The notes under the pieces: generated by a model
Seen by the model: the letters and a program-made list of their open reading frames with translations, nothing else
Databases searched by the model: none
What the model was told of the DNA's origin: nothing
Program-made: the position numbers and the translations under genes
Source of the DNA: Alphaproteobacteria bacterium
GTDB lineage: Bacteria; Pseudomonadota; Alphaproteobacteria; Thalassobaculales; Thalassobaculaceae
DNA length: 13,021 bases
NCBI GenBank assembly: GCA_028822575.1
Contig: JAPKDN010000034.1
Location: forward strand, 1-13,021
Direction of reading: 5' to 3'
Shown: positions 6,816-13,021 of the stretch, piece after piece
How the letters are laid out: each line of letters starts with the position of its first letter
Position numbering within the stretch: the first letter of the stretch is position 1

Positions 6816-7203
6816 ATTAGTCTTTTGAGAGACCGCATTTGGGCGTCGGTGGCGATTGTGTGTAGTGACGTTCTTCCGCCCAATAACCCTCTGGATGCGA
6901 TACTGTATTGAAGGGGCACTCGGCCAAGATGGAGAGGCGATGTTCGACTGGTATAAGCACTGGCTAAGCCTGGGTTTCGAAGGGTTAGGGAACGTGTTGG
7001 CCCAAGGTCCTCTCATCGGTGCTTTCTCTCATGGTGATACGTTGGGCTTGCTGAGTATCTGCCTTTTTCCTCAGATTTTTAATACCTGGCGCAATGATCA
7101 GAACATGAGTCCCTACCTGACCATCGGTCGCGTTGCGGCAGCTTGCGACGCGCTGGACGCCTTCACGGCCGCTTATCCCTGTCGGCAACCTGACGCTCAG
7201 TGA
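6816..7203 (+). pseudogene. maiA: Maleylacetoacetate isomerase (zeta-class GST) remnant
   Basis: Maleylacetoacetate isomerase is a glutathione-dependent, zeta-class GST-like enzyme of tyrosine/phenylalanine breakdown, about 215 residues long. Only the C-terminal helical domain is visible here. In one frame, 6816-6908 reads VAIVCSDVLPPNNPLDAILY, resembling the family's CDIHPLNNLRVLQYL, then hits TGA at 6909-6911. The match resumes in the next frame from about 6907 with EGALGQDGEAMFDWYKHW, GPLIGAFSHGDTLGLLSICLFPQIFN and CRQPDA, and stops at 7201-7203. The switch is explained by loss of two bases (or gain of one) near 6909-6916, where family members read YLKG. The N-terminal thioredoxin-like domain that binds glutathione, about 85 residues, is not recognisable upstream, where only about 60 bases separate this from the oxygenase gene. 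A frame could start at TTG 6856, but its first residues would be out-of-frame sequence. Confidence 0.88.
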
Positions 7204-8468
7204 CTGGCCCGACCAGCCCCCGAGACCGGGCAGCTCGCGGTGGTGACCGCCGTGGTCTATGGCGGATCATGTTCATCATGGGCATGTTTTTGCTTTTCGT
7301 GCAGATCAATCGCACTGGTGGCGCGGTTCTGGCGACAGCGCTCCGGGATATGCATGGCTTGGCGCCGGCGACAATAGGGTTGGTGACCGGCGCGATGTTT
7401 CTGGCGTCCGCCGCAATACAATTGCCTGTTGGCCTGATGTTGGATCGCTTTGGCCCGCGTAGGATGGTGACGAGCCTAAGTTTTTTGGCGATTGCTGGGA
7501 TGGCCTTGTTTGCGGTGGCGACCGACGCCCTCGGACTTACCGCGGCAAGGATTTTGATTGGTTTTGGCCACGGCGCGTCTATCACTGGCATTTATCTATT
7601 GGTGGTCGCCTGGGCCCCCCCGGAGCGGGTTGCTAGTGTGGCTGCGACCGTCATCGCGGTCGCGGGCGGGCTGGGTGGTTTGTTGTCAACGGCGCCGCTG
7701 GCTTTTTCGCTTGAACGGTTCGGTTTCACCGAAACGTTTCTGGCTTTGGCAGGGATATCGTCGCTGATCGCGGTGTTGATCTGGGTTTTCGTTTGCGACC
7801 GCCCTCCGATGGCAGTGGCAGCGCGTCCGCGCGAGACGCTGGGGGAGGCGTTGCGGGGACTTTTGGAGGTCATGCTGGATCGAAACCTCAGGCCAATATT
7901 TTTCATGGCACTCGGTTTTTCCGCGCCATTTACCACGGTGGGCGGGCTTTGGGCTGGCCCCTACTTGCTTGACGTGTTTGGGTTGGACCCGCCTAGTGCC
8001 GGTATGGTTTTGCTCATAATGGTTATGTGTTTGAACGCTGGAACCTTCGCTTATGGACCGCTCAACCAGATTTTCCAAAGCCCCAAAAAGTTAGTTCTGG
8101 GCGGAGTCTTGGTCATGACGTCGGCGCTTGTCGTCTTAGCCGTGTTGCCGAATCCTGGCCTAAATTCAGTTGTGACGTTGCTCGCAGTTTTCTCGTTCGC
8201 CACGCCGATTTTTGTGACATTGGCGGCCCATTGTCGAAGCTTTGTGCCGGAATACCGGGCGGGGAGGGCGATCGCCGTGGTCAACCTTTTCGGTGTCGGC
8301 TTTATCTTTCTGCTCCAAGGGGTGACCGGATGGATAATCGAGAGCCTCGCGGTTGATGGGATGCCGACCGAGTTTGGTTACCGTCTTGTGTTCGGGACGG
8401 TTGCTTTAACCTTGGTGATAACAGGGGGCTACTATGCATTCAGCAAGGACGCGCCGCCGCGTGGGTAG
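7200..8468 (+). CDS. Major facilitator superfamily transporter
   Basis: This is a secondary transporter of 422 residues with about twelve predicted membrane helices, the usual MFS size. After a short charged N-terminus, the first helix is near residues 22-38. The MFS signature between helices 2 and 3 is visible as GLMLDRFGPRRMV (about 79-91), and IGFGHGASITGIYLLVVAW (about 120-138) fits the helix 4 region. A central cytoplasmic loop rich in Arg (about 200-225) divides the two halves. The substrate cannot be predicted. The assigned start is GTG 7200, overlapping the TGA of the maiA remnant as GTGA, which suggests an old translational coupling; no clear Shine-Dalgarno sequence precedes it. ATG 7269 (residue 24) is an alternative start that would still keep the first helix. 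The 3' end converges with the DsbA gene. Confidence 0.9.
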   Translation: MTGPTSPRDRAARGGDRRGLWRIMFIMGMFLLFVQINRTGGAVLATALRDMHGLAPATIGLVTGAMFLASAAIQLPVGLMLDRFGPRRMVTSLSFLAIAGMALFAVATDALGLTAARILIGFGHGASITGIYLLVVAWAPPERVASVAATVIAVAGGLGGLLSTAPLAFSLERFGFTETFLALAGISSLIAVLIWVFVCDRPPMAVAARPRETLGEALRGLLEVMLDRNLRPIFFMALGFSAPFTTVGGLWAGPYLLDVFGLDPPSAGMVLLIMVMCLNAGTFAYGPLNQIFQSPKKLVLGGVLVMTSALVVLAVLPNPGLNSVVTLLAVFSFATPIFVTLAAHCRSFVPEYRAGRAIAVVNLFGVGFIFLLQGVTGWIIESLAVDGMPTEFGYRLVFGTVALTLVITGGYYAFSKDAPPRG

Positions 8469-8501
8469 AGATGCGACCGACTTTTGGTTCGTTGAGGCCA
8501 T

Positions 8502-9269
8502 TTAACCCCCGGCGCGTGCCTTCGCCACGAGATCGGTGAGTTGGCCGTCTCGTAGGGCTCCGGGGATGATTGTTCCATTGATCATGAAGGCGGGCGTTCC
8601 ACGTACCGAAAGGGCTTCGCCAAGCTGACGACTTTTCCGGATGTGATTCAGCACTTCGGGTGATTGCATATCTTTTTGAAGTTGCTCGGTGTCAAGGCCC
8701 ACCTCTAGTGCGGTCTGGAAGATCGCCGGTTCCGAAAGTCGGCCTCGCAATGTCATTAAGGCGATATGAAACGCTTCGTACTTGCCTTGTTTGCGCGCGG
8801 CCAGAGAGGCCCTGGCGGCGACCAGTGATTCTGGCCCCAATATGGGGAACTCTTTCAGAACGATCCGTATATTGCCGTCCTCGCGGGCAAAGGTGATCAG
8901 TGGCTCGATCATCCGTTTGCAGTAACCGCATTGGTAGTCGAAGAACTCGACGAGGGTCACATCCCCATTGGGGTTACCTAGGACCGGATCATCGGGGTCA
9001 TGCTCGAGCTCATCACCAAGCGCGGCCATTCGCTGTGCTGTCTCGCGTTCTTGCGCAAGTTCTTCCCGCTGTTGCATGGCTTGGATCGATTCCATGATGA
9101 CTTCGGGGTGGCGCATGAGGTAATCCCGAATCTGGGCGTCCAGCGCTTTTTTTTCGGCCGCGTCGAATGTGGCATCGTCTGCCGCCGTCGAGGGGGTCGG
9201 CGCCTGGCTCCATACGCCGAGAGCAAGAACGACCGCAGAGAGGAGCGCAAGGTGACTATTGATAGTCAT
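8502..9269 (-). CDS. Periplasmic DsbA-family thiol oxidoreductase (ScsC/Com1-like)
   Basis: This protein is predicted to form or isomerise disulfide bonds in exported proteins. It has 255 residues. Residues 4-30 form a signal-like hydrophobic stretch ending in PSTAA, although the N-terminus has no Lys or Arg before it. A charged helical segment follows (about 35-90) with IRDYLMRHPEVIMESIQAM, the form seen in ScsC/Com1-type proteins, where the N-terminal region can drive oligomerisation. The thioredoxin-fold domain carries the active site C114-G-Y-C117 after VEFFDYQ, and the cis-proline loop RGTPAF with P226. NGTIIPGA (231-238) is the usual C-terminal strand. The gene lies 121 bases downstream of the M48 protease on the same strand, so both may serve envelope protein quality control. 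Possible substrates include cysteine-containing lipoproteins and outer-membrane proteins. The ribosome site is weak (GGA about eight bases before the ATG). Confidence 0.92.
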   Translation of the reverse strand: MTINSHLALLSAVVLALGVWSQAPTPSTAADDATFDAAEKKALDAQIRDYLMRHPEVIMESIQAMQQREELAQERETAQRMAALGDELEHDPDDPVLGNPNGDVTLVEFFDYQCGYCKRMIEPLITFAREDGNIRIVLKEFPILGPESLVAARASLAARKQGKYEAFHIALMTLRGRLSEPAIFQTALEVGLDTEQLQKDMQSPEVLNHIRKSRQLGEALSVRGTPAFMINGTIIPGALRDGQLTDLVAKARAGG

Positions 9270-9390
9270 ATAAAAAATCCAAAGGTTCTAGATGTTGAAA
9301 GCGGTACCCTAACGAAAGTATCGTGCGAGGAACGGTTCTGGGTCCAGTCCCGTCATCGGAAGGTAGGGGAAAGTACAAAAACCACGTCCA

Positions 9391-10761
9391 TTATTGCTTG
9401 CGGTCTCTAAGGTGGCGTTTGGCCAATTCCTCTATGTCCAGCGCGCGTAACCAGCCCGGCGCCCCACGTTTGAAATGATATTGGGACCGTTTGGCTTGTT
9501 GGATGGCGTCCTTCAATCGATTTCGTAACAAGGCTTCCTCAGCAAGCGAGAGGGCGAGCGCGCCGGACATGTTATTGCGGCCTTGCGCAGTCGCTAGCTG
9601 ATGCCACGCGAACGCCGAATCGCTTAGGAATTGAATGGCACTTTGCATATGAAGCAGCGCTGACTTATTGGACTCCTCCGTATTAATAGCCAATTCTGCG
9701 CGCGCTAAATCACCCTCTATCAACGGCGCAGTTTCTAGCAGTTCGAGCGCTTTAATATAGGCTATCCGGGCCGGTGCTGGCTGGCCTGATTCCATTAATA
9801 TTTGTCCCCGCAATTCCCAAAAATAGCCGTCGTTGGGATGTTCCACTAGCAAGGTATCGAGCTGTTCTAAGGCCTTGTCGATCGATGGTTCACGGAATGT
9901 CGCGATCACCCGCGCGTAACGCGCTGGGAGGCTTTGATCCGTTTCTGGGTAAACTTGAAAGGTCCGGGACGGAGACAACAGGAAGCCGGTTAGTTTCGCA
10001 ACCATGCGCGCGTGCATTGCACGGAAGGTCGCTGAAGCGTCGGTCTCGGAATACACAGATCCCGCCGCGTGATTTCTAACGAATCTTATCCGGTCCCGTG
10101 TGAGGGGGTGTGTATTTGCATATCGTGACCGCCGGACTGGCGCCAATAGCTCCTGGCCACTCAGGGTTTCCAGGAACTGATAGAACCCCTTGGATGATTG
10201 TTGCGTCATATCCAAGAATCGCACGGCGGCGTGGTCAGCTGCGGATTCCTGGGCTCGGCTATACTGAAACAAAGCATTTTGACCAACTGCGGTCGTGCCT
10301 TGGAACACCGCGATACCAACATCGGGGCGCCCGGTCGCCAAGGTCGTCGCGGCGCCCAGAAATAGACCAAGAAGCGTGGAGTTCGTGCTGTCCTTGATGG
10401 CACCAGAGGTGCGCGCCAGATGACCACCGGCGATATGGCCGGTTTCATGTGCGATAACGCCGATCAATTGACCCGGGTTTTGGGTCTTCAATAAAAGGCC
10501 GGAGTTCAAGAACAGATTCTGTCCGGCCGCGACGAAGGCGTTGAGGGTTTGGTCTTTAATGATATAGATGCGCACCGCGTCGGGGCTGAGGCCCGCGACT
10601 TTGAACAATGGTCTGGCGAAGGCTCTTATGGTGGATTCGATTTCGGTATCACGGATGGGTATTCGACCTTGGGCTCTTGTGTCGCCGAGTGGCGCGAGAA
10701 CACAGGCGACGAGTAAACTAACTGTAACCAGATGTTTGGCAAGATGAGCTATGCGTATCAT
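9391..10761 (-). CDS. M48-family metalloprotease with TPR tail (BepA/YfgC-like)
   Basis: This is a predicted periplasmic zinc protease of the BepA/YfgC type, a family that assists or degrades outer-membrane proteins. From ATG 10759-10761 it has 456 residues. The signal peptide (1-30) ends in TRA before QGRIP. The catalytic motif HETGH is at 105-109, giving zinc ligands H105 and H109 and catalytic E106. The third ligand is E172 in SRAQESAADHAAV, and NTHPL at 216-220 matches the family's conserved THP. Residues from about 260 onward are helical and repeat-like, fitting TPR repeats (for example around EHPNDGYFWELRGQILMESG). I chose this start because GGAAG lies seven bases upstream and the signal peptide begins there. 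A longer frame starting at 10890 would add 43 residues ahead of the signal and overlap the divergent gene. DsbA lies downstream on the same strand. Confidence 0.92.
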   Translation of the reverse strand: MIRIAHLAKHLVTVSLLVACVLAPLGDTRAQGRIPIRDTEIESTIRAFARPLFKVAGLSPDAVRIYIIKDQTLNAFVAAGQNLFLNSGLLLKTQNPGQLIGVIAHETGHIAGGHLARTSGAIKDSTNSTLLGLFLGAATTLATGRPDVGIAVFQGTTAVGQNALFQYSRAQESAADHAAVRFLDMTQQSSKGFYQFLETLSGQELLAPVRRSRYANTHPLTRDRIRFVRNHAAGSVYSETDASATFRAMHARMVAKLTGFLLSPSRTFQVYPETDQSLPARYARVIATFREPSIDKALEQLDTLLVEHPNDGYFWELRGQILMESGQPAPARIAYIKALELLETAPLIEGDLARAELAINTEESNKSALLHMQSAIQFLSDSAFAWHQLATAQGRNNMSGALALSLAEEALLRNRLKDAIQQAKRSQYHFKRGAPGWLRALDIEELAKRHLRDRKQ

Positions 10762-10855
10762 TGGACGGCTTCCATTCCACGTCCCTGAAAAGACTTGCCA
10801 AATTCCACTGTTAAGGGAGCTAGCCTGTCGGAAGCATAAAGGAAATGCCACAGGG
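10762..10855. promoter_or_regulatory. Divergent intergenic region, protease and GGT-like lipoprotein
   Basis: With the starts chosen here, 94 bases separate the two divergent genes, so both promoters must fit in this space or extend into the coding sequences. No confident -35/-10 pair was seen on either strand. AAAGGAA at 10838-10844 is the likely ribosome site of the lipoprotein gene, at a rather long distance from its ATG. Confidence 0.4.
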
Positions 10856-12310
10856 ATGCGCGCCCTTGTTCGGGCATCTGCAGCAATCACCTGTCTTGCC
10901 TCCCTGGTGGCATGTGGTGCAGAATCTTTTGAGGTTCAAGAAGGTTTTTTTGGTGGTGTCGCCGCTGATGAACCCCGAGCGGCTCTGGTGATGCGAGATA
11001 TTCTTGTAGAGGGTGGACGCGCTGTCGATGCAGCGGTCGCTGGATACTTTGCTCTGTCGGTTACGCTACCGACCTCTGCCGGCCTTGCGGCGACCGGTTC
11101 TTGCGTGGTGTTCGATCCATCATCAAAACGTTTCGAGCGACTGGAATTTCCGGCGCTGCCATCGGCCACTCAGAAGCCTGTGATCGCGCTGCCTTTAGCT
11201 CCCCGCGCCATGTTTGCGATGCATGCGCGCTACGGACGACTGCGGTTTGAGCAATTGATCACCGATGCGGAGCAACTCGCGAGGTTTGGGGAGCCGGTCT
11301 CGGCTCGCCTGGCCGCCGACCTTCGTTGGATCGATCCCAAAATACTGTCGAACCCTGCCGTCTCGAGCGTGCTCGGACTGAGTGATGGCAAGATGGTTAA
11401 AAAGGGAAAATTACTGATCCAAAATACACTTGGCGCGACCCTCGGGCGACTTCGTAGTGCCGGCATCGGAGATCTTTATAGTGGGCTGATGTCGCGGCAA
11501 TTCGTCGAGGCGGTTCGGGCATTGGGGTACAAAATCGACCCCGCTCTTTTGCGCGACGCCTTACCGGCATGGAGTGACGTTTCATCATTTGAGCATGACA
11601 ATCATAACTGGGCGGTGACTGGAACCAATGCGAAGAGCATTCGCCGAGGCACGTCGATGTTATCAAAGGCTTTCTCCGACAGCGGATGGTCTGGGCTTGA
11701 TCAGGCGGCCAAGGCCGTGCTTTTGACGCGTGTTACCCGCGACGTCAGTGCCCGCGACGGCGGGCCGACACCGCCGGATGTTCCGGGTGCGACCAGTTTC
11801 ATGGCTATTGATCGGACCGGGCAAACAGTCGCTTGCGTAATCGGAATGGGTGCGCCGCTCGGCCTAGGCAATGTTGCGTCTGGTGCTGGGATCTTCCTCC
11901 GTTCGGCCATAGATGCCGGCCCGGGCGCGGCGCTCGCCGTGATCGCCGGCAACCGGAATACCTGGCAACTTCAGCTTGCCGCAACCGCCGGCGGAGGCGA
12001 GGCGGCTTATTCAACCTTGGTCCAAACAGTTCTCAATCACTATGAAGCCGGCCAATCAGTCGCCGCCGCGATTGAGAGCCCGCGTATTCATCCGGATCCA
12101 GGCGCCGGCATACTTTATGTTGAGGACGCGATGGGCGCGGCAGTGGCGAGCGGGTTTTCTGGCATTGGATTGTCGATAAAAATGTCGCCGACGCTAGGTT
12201 TTTCCGCGCTGTTCCGATGCGTCGACGGTCTTTCCAAGAGCAACACCAATTGTGATCTAGCCGGAGACCCGCGTGGCGGCGGGCTTGTTCTGTTCGAAAG
12301 GGAAAAGTAA
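10856..12310 (+). CDS. GGT-like lipoprotein, catalytic residues apparently lost
   Basis: The protein has the layout of gamma-glutamyltransferase (GGT), a self-cleaving N-terminal nucleophile enzyme, over 484 residues. From ATG 10856 it starts with a lipoprotein signal, with lipobox LVAC and lipidated Cys20 followed by Gly-Ala. GRAVDAAVAGYFAL (54-67) matches the GGT GGNAVDAAVA helix. The catalytic junction, normally TTHxSVVD with the first Thr as nucleophile, reads ATSFMAID at 312-319, so the nucleophile aligns with Ala312. The substrate Arg of the D(F/G)RE segment is replaced in LEFPALPSAT (96-105), the SSM serines correspond to AAL (358-360), and the Asn of TLN is not kept. Fold landmarks AATAGGGEAAYSTLVQTVLNHYE, SPRIH and DPRGGG near the end remain. 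Self-processing and gamma-glutamyl transfer are therefore unlikely; a binding or structural role is inferred. The longer frame from 10751 would bury the lipoprotein signal. The stop overlaps the aminotransferase start. Confidence 0.85.
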   Translation: MRALVRASAAITCLASLVACGAESFEVQEGFFGGVAADEPRAALVMRDILVEGGRAVDAAVAGYFALSVTLPTSAGLAATGSCVVFDPSSKRFERLEFPALPSATQKPVIALPLAPRAMFAMHARYGRLRFEQLITDAEQLARFGEPVSARLAADLRWIDPKILSNPAVSSVLGLSDGKMVKKGKLLIQNTLGATLGRLRSAGIGDLYSGLMSRQFVEAVRALGYKIDPALLRDALPAWSDVSSFEHDNHNWAVTGTNAKSIRRGTSMLSKAFSDSGWSGLDQAAKAVLLTRVTRDVSARDGGPTPPDVPGATSFMAIDRTGQTVACVIGMGAPLGLGNVASGAGIFLRSAIDAGPGAALAVIAGNRNTWQLQLAATAGGGEAAYSTLVQTVLNHYEAGQSVAAAIESPRIHPDPGAGILYVEDAMGAAVASGFSGIGLSIKMSPTLGFSALFRCVDGLSKSNTNCDLAGDPRGGGLVLFEREK

Positions 12311-13021
12311 TGGCGTTGAAGGTCTCGAGCCGGGGGCAGATCCCTCCCTTCATCGTCATGGATGTCATGCAATCGGCGGTCGACCTGGAGGCCGAGGGCA
12401 GGGACGTTCTGCATCTGGAAGTTGGACAACCCGCGACCAGTGCGCCGCGTGGCGTTATCGGGGCGGCGAAACTTGCTCTTGATCAAGACAAACTTGGCTA
12501 CACGTTGGCTTTTGGCCTGCCCAGTCTGCGAGAGTGCCTTCGGGAGCATTACCAGGCATGGTACGGGGTAGATATCCCGGTTGAACGCATCGCTATCACC
12601 AAGGGTTCTTCAGCCGGTTTCCTGCTAAGTTTCTTAGCCGCGTTTGATCCTGGTGACCGGGTCGCGATGGTGTCGCCAGGGTATCCTGCCTATCGCAATA
12701 TCCTAACGGCGCTCGGAATTGAACCGGTTCTCATGCTTGCGGGGGCAGAACAACGCTACCAGCCGACTCCCGCCCTGCTGGATGCTTTAGACAGGCCGGT
12801 CGACGGTTTGATTCTCGCGAGCCCATCGAACCCGACCGGTACGATGGTCGGCGCCTGTGAGATGCGCGCGCTTACCGATTACTGTCTTGCCAATGGCATT
12901 AGGTTGATATCAGATGAGATTTATCATGGTATTGGTTATGGTCAGCCCTGGATTTCCGCCTTGGAATCAGATCCAAATGCACTAGTGATAAACAGTTTTT
13001 CCAAATATTTTTCGATGACTG
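12310..13021 (+). CDS. Class I/II pyridoxal-phosphate aminotransferase, 3' end outside window
   Basis: This PLP-dependent aminotransferase transfers amino groups between an amino acid and a 2-oxo acid; the substrate cannot be fixed from what is visible. The frame is open from ATG 12310 to the window edge, 237 complete codons. Typical elements in order are HLEVGQPAT (36-44), LGYTLAFGLPSLRECLREHY near 60-80, ITKGSSAGF (97-105) around the cofactor phosphate, VSPGYPAY (121-128), SPSNPTGT with the conserved Asn near residue 173, SDEIYHG near 203 and the start of the cofactor-lysine motif NSFSKYFSMT at 228-237, whose Lys should form the Schiff base. The ATG overlaps the stop of the GGT-like gene by one base (TAATG), so the two are almost surely co-translated. 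The pairing with a GGT-like protein suggests amino-acid or peptide metabolism, but the GGT looks inactive. Confidence 0.93.
   Translation, partial: MALKVSSRGQIPPFIVMDVMQSAVDLEAEGRDVLHLEVGQPATSAPRGVIGAAKLALDQDKLGYTLAFGLPSLRECLREHYQAWYGVDIPVERIAITKGSSAGFLLSFLAAFDPGDRVAMVSPGYPAYRNILTALGIEPVLMLAGAEQRYQPTPALLDALDRPVDGLILASPSNPTGTMVGACEMRALTDYCLANGIRLISDEIYHGIGYGQPWISALESDPNALVINSFSKYFSMT

Noticed and set aside
8469..8501. Imperfect inverted repeat (CGACC/GGTTCG) between the MFS and DsbA gene ends
   Set aside because: The stem needs a bulge and lacks a clear T tract after it, so a terminator call is not supported.
10751..10855. 35-residue extension of the GGT-like protein from ATG 10751
   Set aside because: It would bury the lipoprotein signal and lipobox that start naturally at ATG 10856.
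10762..10890. 43-residue N-terminal extension of the M48 protease
   Set aside because: It would place extra residues before a good signal peptide and overlap the divergent lipoprotein start; a ribosome site precedes ATG 10761.

Overview
The window looks like a chromosomal segment of an alphaproteobacterium, probably of the Rhodospirillales type. This is inferred from the mix of genes (a short OpgH, a ScsC/Com1-like DsbA, an M48-TPR protease, a GGT-like lipoprotein followed by an aminotransferase), the moderately GC-rich codon use and a possible sigma-54 promoter. It is a judgement from family knowledge, not a database result. No tRNA, rRNA, CRISPR array, insertion sequence or prophage gene was seen.

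Layout. Positions 1-200 hold a G-rich tract and no supported gene. Positions 201-1396 (minus) are a decayed opgC, the modifier of osmoregulated periplasmic glucans (OPGs), with four in-frame stops, a frameshift and no start codon. Divergent from it is an apparently intact opgH glucosyltransferase (1628-3520), preceded by a small ORF that overlaps its GTG start. A Nudix hydrolase (3595-4212) follows and converges on a PiuC/YbiX-type Fe(II)/2-oxoglutarate hydroxylase (4217-4888, minus). Next comes an unrecognised acid/base-rich protein (5134-5802) with a sigma-54-like -24/-12 element upstream and a terminator-like hairpin downstream. Then come a phytanoyl-CoA-dioxygenase-family protein (5952-6752), the frameshifted C-terminal remnant of a maleylacetoacetate isomerase (6816-7203), and an MFS permease whose GTG start overlaps the remnant's stop (7200-8468).

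The right part carries cell-envelope genes. On the minus strand are an M48 metalloprotease with a TPR-like tail (9391-10761) and, downstream, a periplasmic DsbA-family thiol oxidoreductase (8502-9269). Divergent from the protease is a lipoprotein with a gamma-glutamyltransferase fold that appears to have lost its catalytic Thr and substrate-binding residues (10856-12310). It overlaps by one base (TAATG) a class I/II aminotransferase that runs off the window (12310-13021).

What stands out: (1) two separate gene relics, opgC and maiA, in 13 kb, one beside its still-intact pathway partner opgH; (2) a GGT-like lipoprotein that is probably a pseudoenzyme; (3) a possible sigma-54-controlled orphan gene. 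I did not find a clearly new multi-gene system. The GGT-like protein and the orphan gene are the best candidates for undescribed function.
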